From Neoarius graeffei (Eukaryota > Chordata > Actinopteri > Siluriformes > Ariidae), in the NCBI RefSeq assembly GCF_027579695.1, contig NC_083570.1:100821963-100885962 (forward strand): a stretch of 64,000 nucleotides of DNA. Reading direction: 5' to 3'. Below are positions 32,768-44,440 of the stretch, one piece after another. Numbering within the stretch: the stretch's first letter is position 1; each line of letters opens with the position of its first letter. The translations under genes and the position numbers were made by a program. The notes beneath the pieces were generated by a model. That model did not search any database. It worked only from the letters and a program-made list of their open reading frames with translations, and had not been told where the DNA came from.

Positions 32768-33832
32768 GCTACGTTCACACTGCAGGCTTAAGTGACTCAA
32801 ATCCGATCTTTTCGCCCATATGTGACCTGTATCCGATCTTTCATTGACAATATGAAAGACACAGATCCGATTTTTTCAAATCCGACCCAGGCCGTTTGGA
32901 TATGTGGTCCTAATTCCGATCCCTATCCGCTCTTTTCATATGCGACTTCAGTCTGAACCGCCAGGTCGCATTCATCCGACTTACACGTCATCAACAAGCC
33001 ACAAACGTCACTATTCTGCGCTGAAGTAGGCGGCGGGTCTCTCAAAAAAAGTTACAACATGGCGCATAATCACGGGCACAGATAGAGGGTGGGACTCGTC
33101 CCACCCAGATTTAAATTCACCTCGTTCAGTCCCCCCCACTTATAGGGAGGAAAAAACGTCTATGCTGTCTTTCTTTGTATAAGGCAAACTTCACGGAAAA
33201 ATCAAAAGACTAATTACCATTCGGTTTATTGAGGTGCACAGCAGTGTATACATAGTTGCAACAACTCACATAAAACAAAGACTGATATTCGGTTGGTTGA
33301 GCTGCGCAGACTGCACAGGTTGCGAGCTCGAGCTTGGTTGCTATGGTTACTAATAACAAGTTTGACAGGCATATCGGGGTTGGGGTTGGTTTGCTGGCAG
33401 CTTTGTCCCCCCCAGTTTTTTGTCCCTCCCAGTTCAAAAAAACATATCTGCGCCCCTGCGCATGACATCAATGCGAGGGACGCTTCGGACTGTGAAGGTT
33501 CTGAATCTTCTCAATGGAAGGACGCAGAGGTTAGGGAGCTGATTTCCATTTGGGGGGATGCAGCTATTCAAGCTAGATTGGATGAGTCATACCGCAACCG
33601 GGCGGTTTTACTTCCGTAAACACTGGCCATGCTCACTGCGTGTGACGTCGTCGTATCCTGCAATGCGCATGCGGAACACTTTTAGGTCAATTTTCGTTCA
33701 TACTGAGGATCACATACAAGTCGCATATTTGTTAATGTGAACGACCTCACCCCAAAAAAAAAAAAAAAAAAAACGGATTTCACAAAAAAAAAAATCGGAA
33801 TTGAGCATTAAGCCTTGCAGTGTGAACGTAGC
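32768..33832. mobile_element. Non-autonomous DNA transposon with CTACGTTCACACTGCA ends
   Basis: GCTACGTTCACACTGCAGG at the left is mirrored by CCTTGCAGTGTGAACGTAGC at the right. It is related to the element at 5533-6740, with the same ATCCGAT-type subterminal blocks. A second inverted-repeat element with CAGATA and TATCTG ends is nested at about 33072-33460, flanked by GCGCATAA and GCGCATGA. Confidence 0.78.
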
Positions 33833-33887
33833 GCTAGATATACCATGATTGACTCACACCATATCCATTTTTTGACATCAAGATATA

Positions 33888-34752
33888 CAGGGATGGCAAC
33901 AGGAAAATTTTATTTCAGCTGAAACTCCGAACGGGGGGTTCAGGGGGGGCGGAGCCCCCCTGAAGCTTTAGCCTCTTTTACCTATTTTCTAGCCATTTTA
34001 CATGTATATTGTGTGAAAAATACATGATAAAAATAAGTAAGTATCTAAAGTTTAATAGAAAAAAAGGACAACTTACTCTGACTGCCCCAGGCATATTTAC
34101 AATGCACATTATGGGGTTCAATGTCACTTCAAACTTAAAGCACAGCAGTTGTTAGTTGTGTAATGCCACACAGGCATGGGATCCGTAGTTGATCACATTG
34201 TTACAATAAAAGCAAAATGCTTTGCCAGGCAAATCGCACTTCTTGATAAACTGTTCAAGCGTCTCGCTGATCTCCTCGATCTTTTTTCCAAGTTTCACTT
34301 TCGTAGTAACTGTCCGCTGTAGCCAATCCCAACGAAATTTGTTCTTGACATTTGTGTCAATTTCAGCCACCGATGCTTCTTGATCTCGTGATAAAAACGT
34401 CATTTTCCACGGAAAACAATGCTCTCAAAACCTCGTGCAAGACATTTAGCTAAAGGCAAAATGGCGGCCAGTGAAATGAAACATGCTTTCGCATTGGTTG
34501 AATCCTTCACTTCGCAACCAATCACAGACTCGTTTGCTTATTTTCATTGTTACACTCGATAGAGAAGCTTCCGTTGTTGACGAAACGTGGTTTCGATACG
34601 ATTTGACACTAATCTCGGTAGCAGCAATAAAAAAGTTAGGTACCTAACCCCCCCCCAAAACTTCTCTACGGATTTAGACGTTCCACAAAAATGATAAAAT
34701 TGAAATTCAAAACGGCGGATTTCCGCCGTTCGGCAGAAAATTTGCATCCCTG
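33888..34752 (-). mobile_element. hAT-type element with BED-finger frame
   Basis: Ends CAGGGATGGCAA and TTTGCATCCCTG, flanked by a GATATA direct repeat (33882-33887 and 34753-34758). The minus-strand frame 34403-34152 reads KFRWDWLQ and then DLPGKAFCFYCNNVINYGSH. This is close to the BED-like finger at the N-terminus of some fish hAT proteins. The frame stops soon after, so only a fragment survives. Confidence 0.75.
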
Positions 34753-34758
34753 GATATA

Positions 34759-35637
34759 GTTTCACCATTGATTAAGCAATGATGTCATGGATCCAGCCTT
34801 GGCCAATCTCCGCATGGGAATTTTTCAATGAGGGATATAAAACTCCAAAATAAGGAGGTGGAAAGTAAACCCTTCATAGATGCATCATAATCATCTCTTA
34901 AAAAGTAGACTGCCTTTCAGATCTCAAACTTAGGCCAGAAAAAGAATTTCCCCAACACCCAATTATTTTTGTTTAGTGGACTGATGCTACTGAAGCCAAA
35001 TCACAGATTTTTAAAAACTTTATTACTCCTCCCCCAAAAGAACAATTATTTGGAGCACCATGACCCTAAGTTTTCCACCTTCTTCCTTGCCTCACCAGGA
35101 CCTCATTCAAGATGCCATGGTGGGCTCTCTCCATTCACACAAGGCATTGTGGGATACAAATTTGAAACAGAAGACACAAAATAGAGAACGAGTGAAACGT
35201 GAAAGACCAGCTACAGTAACCATGAGGCGAGAGGGAAAAAAAAAAAAAAAAAAGTTGTCACGAAAGAAAGGAAATGCAGGACTAAACTAAAATATTGGCG
35301 GTCAGCGAGCACCTCAGTGTGATCAGCCGTTTGTTTAGCGACAGAACGATGGAACCGTCAGTGCACGTTCAAAGGTAAACCTGTGGATGCCAGCTGCTGT
35401 AAAACCCAAAAGACAACTGCTCAGATAAACCTGTACATCCACACATGGACTTCCTGTCTGCATGAAGTGAGCGATTTCATACACTTGCCAGGGAATCCCC
35501 TCAAATTAAATAACTTCCCAGCCACAGAATGACTAAGATATTACAAAGATAAAATCAGTGACCAAACTTCAAAGGGAGCTAAATTTTACTGGTTTTATGA
35601 AGTCAAAGGGCCGTACTGCTTTAAACAAGCCATGTTA
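34759..35637. other. ccng1 intron 1, no gene seen
   Basis: Mostly unique-looking intron sequence, including a CTCCATTCACACAAGGC stretch and an A-run near 35238. No supported gene or mobile element. Confidence 0.55.
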
Positions 35638-35764
35638 TTTAGCTATCTGCTGGTATCTCGTATAGTGAAGGCTACATCAGGGGGCAGAGCCTTTTCCAAC
35701 AAAGCCCCACAGTTATGGAACTGCCTTCTCCAAGTAGTGTTCAGGACTCAGTCTCAGCGTTTAA

Positions 35765-37162
35765 TACCCTGTCCACACTAGGGATTTTGTACTGATACGA
35801 AACTACTTTCGTACCGCAACACCTGTCCACACTAGCAACTATACCGGTACTGTAGCAGTATAACTATCCGTACAAAACCCACAAATGTATGGGTTTCGTA
35901 CCGGTACAGTATCGGTACTGTAGCACTTCGCTGTAGTGTGGACAGATAAAGCGGCTCTGTATCGATACAAATATAATGTGCATGCGCAAACTCGCACCTC
36001 AATCGATGTCTTCACTGAATAAGATGGTGAAGAATGGAGATTTGTTTCTCTCAACTGCCTTGCACGTTTTATACAATTCAACTGAATAAATGACCAGAAA
36101 TACAGGCTGTACATTGACCAAAAAAAAAAAAACCCCACACACGTCGTTTCATCCGTACGGAATTCGAGAGAGGACCTTCATATAATTTTTATTCGCCTTA
36201 TCCTGAGAACGACATAATTCAGGATCTCGAGAAACCACCACAACCAATTCAAGATTGAGAAAACAATTATTTCATGATCGAGTAAACAGCTGAGAAATGG
36301 TTCATTCAGGTGCACCAAGAGACTTGTGATATGCTGACTTTGGGGCTATTTCTCATTCTGTATAGACAACTGTGGTCATTAGAATCTCATCTCATCTCTA
36401 GCCGCTTTATCCTGTCCTACAGGGTCACAGGCAAGCTGGAGCCTATCCCAGCTGACTACGGGCGAAAGGCGGGGTACACCCTGGACAAGTCGCCAGGTCA
36501 TCACAGGGCTGACACAGACAACCATTCACACTCACATTCACACCTACGGTCAATTTAGAGTCACCAGTTAACCTAACCTGCATGTCTTTGGACTGTGGGG
36601 AAACCAGAGCACCCGGAGGAAACCCACGCGGACACGGGGAGAACATGCAAACTCCACACAGAAAGGCCCTCGCCGGCCACGGGGCTCGAACCCGGACCTT
36701 CTTGCTGTGAGGCAACAGCGCTAACCACTACACCACCGTGCCACCCCCTGTCATTAGAATATCTGGAATAATCGATCACCTAATAAGGCAATATTTTGAT
36801 CAGGGGTTGACACAGGGAGAGATTGCATCAAGTCTTTTAATAAGGGATCATTTCAAAATTAGTCCGCGGCACCTCCGCAGAAGACTGGCCCGGCTTCGTC
36901 TCTACCAACAGAGATACAGTGATCCAGCTGAGATCATGAAATAATTGTTCTCAAGATCTCGAAATAACTGATGCCATATATTCTTGGAAGGAAGTTACTC
37001 AGTAACCATGGAAACAATTCACACACACACACACACTTCAACTACCGTGAAAGAAAACCACAAACATCTCACTAGTGTGGACAGATGCGCTAAACTGTAC
37101 CAGTATACTTTGTATCGATACGGTTATACCACTTTCGTACTGGTACAAGTGTGAACACAGCA
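35765..37162. mobile_element. TNA-target element with CCTGTCCACACTAGGG ends, holding a SINE
   Basis: Starts TACCCTGTCCACACTAG and ends AAGTGTGAACACAGCA; the flanking TAA is duplicated (35762-35764 and 37163-37165). CGGTAC/GTACCG-type palindromes recur near both ends. About 364 bp of the length is the nested SINE at 36386-36749. It contains a plus-strand frame (36738-36944) resembling a helix-turn-helix (GLTQGEIASSLL). Confidence 0.8.
36386..36749 (-). mobile_element. SINE (dominant family), minus orientation
   Basis: Starts with the (GATGA)n-type tail on the left and ends with the GTGGTGTAGTGGTTAGC head on the right. An 11-bp duplication GTCATTAGAAT lies at 36375-36385 and 36750-36760. Confidence 0.95.
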
Positions 37163-37335
37163 TAAGTCTAGACTGAAGACATCTGTTAATGGTGTTTATG
37201 AGGTAAAGGTGTAGATCTGGAGGGTCCTCAGACATGGGGTGTTTTGGTAAACCGGGATGTATGGATGCTATCGGTCCCCCACTCAAGTTTGATGGTGTAG
37301 TGGCTGCTGCTTTATGTCCTGACTCTCCCCTTTTA

Positions 37336-38021
37336 GGCTACGTTTACATTAGACCGTATCTGTCTCGTTTTCTTCGCGGATGCACTGTCCGTTTACATTA
37401 AACCGCCTGGAAACGGGAATCCACCATCATCCACATATTCAATCCAGATCGTGTCAGCTCCGGTGCTGTGTAAACATTGAGAACGCGCGGATACGCTGTG
37501 CTGAGCTCTAGCTGGCGTCTCATTGGACAATGTCACTGACATCCACCTTCCTGATTCGCTGGCGTTGGTCATGTGACACGACTGCTGAAAAACAGCACGG
37601 ACTTCTGTCTTGTATCACCTTTCATTAAAGAGTATAAAAGTATGAAAATACTGCAAATACTGATGCAAATACTGCCCATTGTGTAGTTATGATTGTCTTT
37701 AGGCTTGCCATCCTTCCACTTGCAAGTGGTAAGTGATATGCGCTGGGATCACACACACAGCGGCTCAGTCCCGAATCACTGCTCGTGCGCTCCACTCGCG
37801 CGCTCTGAGCTGCGCAGGGCCGGAGTGCGCACCCTCCAGAGGGCACTCGCTGTTCAGGGCGGAGTGATTTGGACCGCAGGATGCCTGCGGAGCCGAGCGT
37901 ATCCGTGTATTGGTGTTGCTGTGTGCATGCAAATCGTGTATTGGTGTTGCTGTGTACACACTAATCGTTTTAAAAACGTTAATCTGATGATCTGCTGATA
38001 CGGTCTAATGTAAACATGGGC
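37336..38021. mobile_element. TNA-target MITE, TTTACATTAGACCGTATC family, copy 1
   Basis: GGCTACGTTTACATTAGACC and inverse GCCCATGTTTACATTAGACC form the ends. A TTA duplication lies at 37333-37335 and 38022-38024. The sister at 54290-54911 lacks about 75 bp between two CACAC-flanked points near 37750 and 37835. Confidence 0.88.
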
Positions 38022-38467
38022 TTAGTTATGCTGTCATAGTTAGTTGCTGGAGTCCCTGCTTGTACTCAGCGCAAAATGTATACTGTTCCTACTTATTCAG
38101 GTGACATTGGGCATACTTAACAACCTGCGTTTTCTCTCTTCCTCCCCCACCCCCAAAACCTGTCCCTTCAAGCTACATGTCGGTCCTGGGATCGAGATGC
38201 TGACCTCTTCTGCTCCTCGGACCTGCCTGATCCATCCTGGTGCCCTGTGTCTGGATGGAGTCTCATCGCATCATTCCTGTGGAGGACGGCCCCATGTGGA
38301 CAGTTGGGGGGGGGGGGGGGGGGTTCACATCTGGAGGATGCTCTGGACTCTTGCAGTAGTGCTTTGTGGCTGGGGACTGCAGTTGACTTGCTGACTTTAG
38401 GACTGCAGTTGTCATGAACAGTTTTGCGCTTGGGTTTCATAGAATCAACAAAGCTGACTTTATGTTA

Positions 38468-39361
38468 AGGCCCGGTCACACAGCACTCCGCGTCTATATC
38501 ACGTACAAAAAGATACAAAAATCTGGTGGACGTGGTCGTAAGTGGTAATTTTTGGTCAATTTTGGCTTTGCCGTGCTTTGTACGGGGTATGGCCGTCGGC
38601 GGCTGTTTCACTGCTGCAGCACTGCCAAATCACGGGTAACCGCGGCTCAGCGTCGTTGGAAGAGCGGCTTGCTGCGCATATAAAAGCGGTAGGATATGTT
38701 GAGCCTGTATCAGTTGGTTCTGTTGGTGCTGGAGCATTAAGATGAGGACATCACAGCGTTGAGGGTTCATGTTCACCCCTTGACATCTAGACTGCAAGTG
38801 CCGAGGTCTCAGAAAATTACGGTATTTACATGCCGCAAATCAGAAGTGATGCAGAAGTGATTAGACAGTGATCAATCGAATTTAGAACTTGTTTGAGACG
38901 TCGTTTAACGGGCTTAGACAGTGCTATGTACGCGGAAAAATCCATTTCTCAGTGATAAGCCGCTAAACACACGCTATATCCCATGATACCAACGCGTAAC
39001 ACCCGTCCGATGACCGTGCTCTGCCCGTGATAGACCGCCAAACTTTCGCGTCTTACCACGTCTCCCCAAGTTTTAATAACGGCCGGGACACTGATTATCA
39101 CGTGTTTTTCACCTGTGTTGCACGTCTTTACCACGTGTGCCGGCCGTGGTTGTCCGCGGTCTAAAGTTTTGAGCAGTCCAAAACTTTTTGCCGCGTCCGA
39201 CGCCGTTCCGATTTTCCCCTGCGTCCTGTCACGTCTGTATATCGACTGTAACACGTCTTAACTTCGACATCAACACGAACAATATCGTCTGCTTCACGGG
39301 AGAGCACTTTTTGACGGGTTTTGGCCGTGATAAAGCCGTAAAGCACTGTGTGACCGGGCCT
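38468..39361. mobile_element. TNA-target MITE with AGGCCCGGTCACACAG ends
   Basis: AGGCCCGGTCACACAGCAC at the left matches the inverse of GTGCTGTGTGACCGGGCCT-like sequence at the right (GCACTGTGTGACCGGGCCT). A TTA duplication lies at 38465-38467 and 39362-39364. CACGTCTTAC-like motifs with ACGT cores are scattered through the interior. No transposase. Confidence 0.88.
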
Positions 39362-39457
39362 TTAGGACTATTAATGTTATAGGTCATGCTGCCTAAATGA
39401 GGAAGGGTTCCCTTTTGAGTCTGGTTCCTCTCGAGGTTTCTTCCTCATGTTGTCTGA

Positions 39458-39961
39458 TACCCCTTTTCCACCAAATCAGTTCCAGGGCTGGTTTGGAGCC
39501 AGTGCTGGTGCACAACTCATTCAACTTGCGAGCCAGCTGAGAGCCAGTTTGCTTTTCCATAGCTCGCGGTGCTAAGAGAAGCCATGTCATTACATCGCTG
39601 TATATGTCAGTTATACATTGCTACGTTTGCATAAACCTTGGCGTAAATATCGAAGTACAAACATGGAAGCAGCAGCAACAACGATAATGGATGACTTTGC
39701 CATTTTTAAGCAACGAGAAGCAGCAGCTGTACAAATGTGATCTTTCACGGTCTTGTTGTTGTTGTTGTTCTTAACAACTCCGCCCCCCCCCCGCTGACAT
39801 AAGCAGTTCTTTCCTCTGGCCCAGCAGAGAGTTGGTGCTAGCCTGGAACTGCTTTTTCTGGCCCCAGAGCCAGTTCTTTGTCAGTGGAAACAGAAAACCC
39901 GGTTCCAAACTAAGCACTGGCCCCGAACCAGCCCTGGAACTGATTTGGTGGAAGAGGGGCA
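39458..39961. mobile_element. TNA-target MITE, CCCCTTTTCCACCAAA family, copy 3
   Basis: Same ends as the copies at 10125 and 16604. The 3-bp duplication here is TGA (39455-39457 and 39962-39964). Orientation follows copy 1. A (GTT)n run lies near 39753. Confidence 0.88.
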
Positions 39962-40110
39962 TGAGGGAGTTTTTCCTTGCCACTGTCACCACAGGCTTGC
40001 TCATTGGGGATAGATTAGGGATAAAATTAGCTCACATTTTAAGTCGTTCAAATTCTGTAAAGCTGCTTTGCGACAATGTTTGTTAAAAGCACTACACAGA
40101 TGAAATTGAC

Positions 40111-41198
40111 TTACTTATGAATCCATTTCTATATTAAAAAAAAGCCAAGTTGATAAAAGGAAATAATGCTACATTGTCTTAAAAACAGTATTTTTGATGC
40201 CGATTTTAATTACAGACCACAAGTTCGTTGGTGTGCATTTCACCAGTTCCCTAATGTAGTAAGGAATAACACACTGGGGGGCATGCAGTTACAGGAAAAT
40301 AATCAACACGAGCATGATGGGATGAAGTGCGGTTTCTGTGATCACCCTGAAGCTGACCATCTGCCACCAACATCATTAAAAAAAAAAAGGGAGTTTTATT
40401 CCTCCAGTACATTAAGTTTCTTTTTTTTTATCCATTTATAATTACTTTTGTTTTGTGAATTGGTCGTGAATCCAGTGAGTGATCAGACCCCAGGTGCTGA
40501 GACATGTCTGGGCATGTTGGGAGTTCAGCTGTTTAATCAAGAAATTACAGCAATGATCAGAATTAAAAGATTAAAATAAACAAAAAGTAATTTAATTATT
40601 GTTAATTAAAAATCAGATGTGCGCGCGCAACTCAACTCAATGTAGAAGATGGAGGCTAGTCATGTATAACAGACCAGATTTTATTAATCGTTAAGGCTTT
40701 TTCCCCCCCATCCGTATTACGGCAAAGCTTAAACCCTGCGCTAGGATTGGCTGATGAACAAGGTTTATGCAAATTGCTTGAATAACCAGCCAATCATAAC
40801 GAAGGTGCTGGATATTTCTAGAAACGGAGGTGGGATTTGTCGGAATACGAGTGGGAAACGAAAACCTCAGTGTTGGGTGTTATGTCCGTACATGTTCAAG
40901 ACGCACAATATGACATTTAACATATGGACGCGTATTTACAAGCTAACAACATTAACTCAAGTTTAAAAAAAAAAAAAAAAAAGGTTATACAGTTCTTCCA
41001 CAAGTTTGTTTTATAAGAAATGACGTTGAGGTTAAGAAGCTGTTTACTTCAGTAAAGATTTACTGACTAAAAATACGTGTTTTCTTACTAGAATACAAGT
41101 TAAAACCTACCATAGGTTTATTTAAAATAAAAAAAAAGCTAGTTTAAGGAACTTAGACACCAGTGCAAACAAGAGAACAAACAAAATGGCGGACTTAC
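40111..41198 (-). other. Start of ccng1 intron 1, no gene seen
   Basis: Intron sequence just downstream of exon 1. It contains several short A-runs and no coding frame with family resemblance. Confidence 0.55.
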
Positions 41199-41370
41199 CT
41201 TGAACGGACTTTTATATTAGCTGGTTCAGTTAAAAGCGCGAGAATATAATTTTAATATGGCGTAGTGTTTAAAAAAAAACCCATAAAGAAACAAAAATAT
41301 TTATGAAGCTTGTATTTAAAGCAAGTAGTTTAACTTGCTGCCCGGCACACCCCTGACCCTTGGCGTCAGG
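41199..41370 (-). ncRNA. ccng1: ccng1 non-coding exon 1 (5' UTR, predicted)
   Basis: On the minus strand a consensus donor (TTCAAG/GTAAGT) closes the exon at 41199. A TATA box at 41402-41396 predicts a start near 41370. The only ATG I see in the interval opens a roughly ten-codon upstream frame ending in TAA. The exon fits because coding exon 2 begins exactly at the ATG. The link between this exon and ccng1 is inferred from position, strand and the absence of another candidate; no transcript evidence is available here. Confidence 0.65.
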
Positions 41371-41395
41371 CAGCTGCTAACCCCCTGCTTCGGCC

Positions 41396-41490
41396 TTTTA
41401 TACTGCACAGCCATGTCCTCGCGAGCATTAGAACAGATTTCATTGGTTGTTAGGAGAGGGCGTTCGCTCGTGCTGCATTTTCATTGGTGT
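41396..41490 (-). promoter_or_regulatory. Predicted ccng1 promoter (TATA, two CCAAT boxes, p53-like half-site)
   Basis: Read on the minus strand: GTATAAAAGG at 41403-41394; a half-site GGACATGGCT (9 of 10 to RRRCWWGYYY) at 41418-41409; and CCAAT boxes formed by ATTGG near 41442 and 41482. The spacing of CCAAT boxes about 40 and 80 bp before TATA is typical of vertebrate promoters. CCNG1 is a known p53 target in mammals, so the half-site is of interest but is a weak match on its own. Confidence 0.6.
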
Positions 41491-41641
41491 GTTGCATTGT
41501 AGACTCACAAGCCGCGCCCACTCACAGCAACCGCTGCCATTTTTAGCATTGAGTGTCGATGAACTGATTTGAGATCAGTGTAAAGTGATGCCCGTTACCA
41601 TGGAGTATCCTCAAACGTAATATAATACTGCTGAAATATAC

Positions 41642-41642
41642 C

Positions 41643-41671
<29 letters not shown>
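41642..41671. repeat. (TA)n microsatellite
   Basis: An alternating AT run of about 30 bp upstream of the ccng1 promoter. Confidence 0.9.
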
Positions 41672-41675
<4 letters not shown>

Positions 41676-41888
41676 CACGCATTAATAACCGATTATTCAC
41701 ATATTACTCACCTAATGTTCACTTATTTTGAGACTTTTAGTATGGCAAGATCTCTATAGCCTGTAAATAATGTGAAATATGTACATATTCACAACACTAT
41801 TGAGGGGAGAGTGTGTAGGGGAGAGTGGGGTCGGTTGTCACATTGGTCACATTTCTGGTAAAGTTTATGAGTAAAATAAACTAAAGTG

Positions 41889-42202
41889 AGGGCGGCACGG
41901 TGGTGTAGCGGTTAGCACTGTCGCCTCACAGCAAGAAGGTCCTGGGTTCATGGCCAGTGAGGGCCTTTCTGTGTGGAGATTGTATGTTCTCCTCGTATCT
42001 GCATGGGTTTGCGCTGTTTTCCCCCACATTGACCGTAGGTGTGAGTGTGAATGGTTGTCTGTGTCTATGTGTCAGCCCTGCGATGACCTGGCGACTTGTC
42101 CAGGGTGTACCCCGCCTTTCGCCCATAGTCAACTGGGATACGATCCAGCTTGCCTGCGACCCTGTAGAACAGGATAAGCGGCTACAGATAATGGATGGAT
42201 AC
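41889..42202 (+). mobile_element. SINE (dominant family), internally deleted
   Basis: The head GGCGGCACGGTGG and the 3' end GGATAAGCGGCTAC are present, but the GACATGCAGGTTAGG block is missing. The tail is GGATGGAT rather than GATGA. A 9-bp duplication ACTAAAGTG lies at 41880-41888 and 42203-42211. Confidence 0.9.
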
Positions 42203-42305
42203 ACTAAAGTGCAAATATTTTACACATGATAGACGTTTGTCTGTTAACTAGTCAAAATAAATAAATACAATTTTCACGTCAATATGAGAGGATATATAAA
42301 ATTGA

Positions 42306-42685
42306 GGCGGCACGGTGGTGTAGTGGTTAGCGCTGTCATCTCACAGCAAGAAGGTCCAGGTTCGAGCCCCGTGGCCGATGAGGGCCTTTCTGTGCAGAGT
42401 TTGCATGTCCTCCCCATGTCCGCATGGGTTTCCTTCGGGTGCTCCGGTTTCCCCCACAGTTCAAAGACATGCAGGTTAGGTTAACTGGTGACTCTAAATT
42501 GACCGTAGGTGTGAATGTGAGTGTGAATGGTTGGCTGTGTCTATGTGTCAGCCCTGTGATGACCTGGCGACTTGTCCAGGGTGTACCCTGCCTTTCACCC
42601 GTAGTCAGCTGGGATAGGCTCCAGCGTGCCTGCGAGCCTATAGAACAGGATAAAGCGGCTAGAGATAATGAGATAATGAGATGAG
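42306..42685 (+). mobile_element. SINE (dominant family) in the left arm
   Basis: Near full length with an extended (ATAATGAG) tail. The inverted right arm near 45070 carries the uninterrupted sequence and so serves as an internal empty site. Confidence 0.92.
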
Positions 42686-42759
42686 AAAAGATGGATCATT
42701 TTACAAATGATCAGGGGTGGTGTTGAATGTAACATCTACATTTACTAGGTCTGTGGGAT

Positions 42760-43136
42760 CTCATCTCATCTCATTATCTCTAGCCGCTTTATCCTTCTAC
42801 AGGGTCGCAGGCAAGCTGGAGCCTATCCCAGCTGACTACGGGCGAAAGGCGGGGTACACCCTGGACAAGTCGCCAGGTCATCACAGGGCTGACACATAGA
42901 CACAGACAACCATTCACACTCACATTCACACCTACGGTCAATTTAGAGTCACCAGTTAACCTAACCTGCATGTCTTTGGACTGTGGGGGAAACCGGAGCA
43001 CCCGGAGGAAACCCACGCGGACACGGGGAGAACATGCAAACTCCACACAGAAAGGCCCTCGCCGGCCCCGAGGCTCGAACCCAGGACCTTCTTCCTGTGA
43101 GGCGACAGCGCTAACCACTACACCACCGTGCCACCC
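42760..43136 (-). mobile_element. SINE (dominant family), minus orientation, in the left arm
   Basis: A 12-bp duplication GGTCTGTGGGAT lies at 42748-42759 and 43137-43148. The corresponding uninterrupted sequence is in the right arm near 44990. Confidence 0.95.
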
Positions 43137-43407
43137 GGTCTGTGGGATATATTAAAATATTTTACAAATTATTTTATCATCCAAAATGTCAAAAAACAAA
43201 TATACCATTGTGAGGTGGGACACTAATATTACTGTAGCTTGGAAAACTAGGTAGAGTGCATACCTCCGCCAAGCCACATATTTAGATTTCCATCAAAATC
43301 TAATCAATTGTTCCTTGGCCCATGGCTCACCTTTCCTCAAAATTTCTTCAAAATCCATTTGCTACTTTTTGAGTTATGTTGGGATTTTACATGCCTTTTA
43401 GACATCC

Positions 43408-43761
43408 ATCCATTATCTGTAGCCACTTATCCTGTTCTACAAGGTCGCAGGCAAGCTGGAGCCTATCCCAGCTGACTATGGGCAAGAGGCAGGGTACACC
43501 CTGGACAAGTCGCCAGGTCATCAAAGGGCTGACACAGACAACCATTCACACCCACATTCACACCTACAGTCAATTTGGAGCCACCAATTAGCCTAACCTG
43601 CCTGCCTTTGGGGGAAACTGGAGCACCCAGAGGAAATCCATGCAGACATGGGGAGAACATGCAAACTCCACACAGAAAGGCCCTCACTGGCCGCTGGGCT
43701 TGAACCCAGGACCTACTTGCTGTGAGGTGACAGTGCTAACCACTACATCACCGTGCCACCC
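43408..43761 (-). mobile_element. SINE subfamily with (GGAT)n tail, copy 1
   Basis: Minus-orientation SINE with a CATCCATCC tail in place of GATGA. A 14-bp duplication CCTTTTAGACATCC lies at 43394-43407 and 43762-43775. Confidence 0.92.
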
Positions 43762-43775
43762 CCTTTTAGACATCC

Positions 43776-44145
43776 ATCCATCCATTATCTGTAGCTGCTT
43801 ATCCTGTCCTGCAGAGTCGCAGGCAAGCTGGAGCCTATCCCAGTTGACTATGAGCGAGAGGTGGGGTACACCCTGGACAAGTCGCCAGGTCATCGCAGGG
43901 CTGACACATAGACACAGACAACCATTCACACCCACATTCACACCTACGGTCAATTTAGAGTCACCAGTTAACCTAACCTGCATGTCTTTGGACTGTGGGA
44001 GAAACCAGAGCACCCGGAGGAAACCCACGCGGACACGGGGAGAACATGCAAACTCCACACAGAAAGGCCCTCACCGGCTGCTGGGCCCGAACTGAGGACC
44101 TTCTTGCTGTGAGGCAACAGTGCTAACCACTACACCACCGTGCCG
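43776..44145 (-). mobile_element. SINE subfamily with (GGAT)n tail, copy 2
   Basis: Begins directly after the duplicated target of copy 1 and has the same orientation and tail type. The head ends at the GTGCCG block near 44145. It probably inserted into or next to copy 1's target. Confidence 0.88.
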
Positions 44146-44440
44146 CAGATGTCGGCAGACATCATGTAGACATCTGCCTACAACTTTGTAACAGGGGTGC
44201 GCATGTCAGGAAAATTTCTGATGATTAAGTACCTACCGTAGATTCATTATCACAGTGTTGAAATTTAAAAACAGTTCATTTTTGAAAACCTTGAGGCCCA
44301 GAGAGAGAGAGACTGTTTGAATTGACACAACACACTTACCTTAACTCGAGGATGACCACAAACTTGAAATAACAAGCTGTCAACGGCATACAGTTTAGTT
44401 TTGTTCAAGTTTATTTATTAAACTGAACAGGCTTGCACTG

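Larger units (their letters stand above)
35638..40110 (+). mobile_element. LINE 3' end (ORF2 C-terminus and 3' UTR) broken by four MITEs
   Basis: Near 35690-35764 the plus strand encodes a GGRAFSNKAPQLWN segment, the C-terminal motif of many fish L2/Rex1-like LINE ORF2 proteins. It continues across the first MITE with AFKSRLKTS. A long 3' UTR follows in pieces at 37166-37335, 38025-38467, 39365-39457 and 39965-40110. The final piece, read on the minus strand, contains GAGCTAATTTTATCCC and AACATTGTCGCAAAGC. Those blocks are also present in each superunit of the satellite at 1-1980. A G-tract of about 17 lies near 38307. Confidence 0.75.

Noticed and set aside
37693-37998. 101-codon frame inside the MITE at 37336
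   Set aside because: The sister copy at 54290 has a 75-bp deletion that removes part of it, and there is no domain resemblance.
38044-38394. 116-codon plus-strand frame with SSHHSCGGRPHVDSWGGGG
   Set aside because: It lies in the LINE 3' UTR and ends through a G-homopolymer. No sign of coding constraint.
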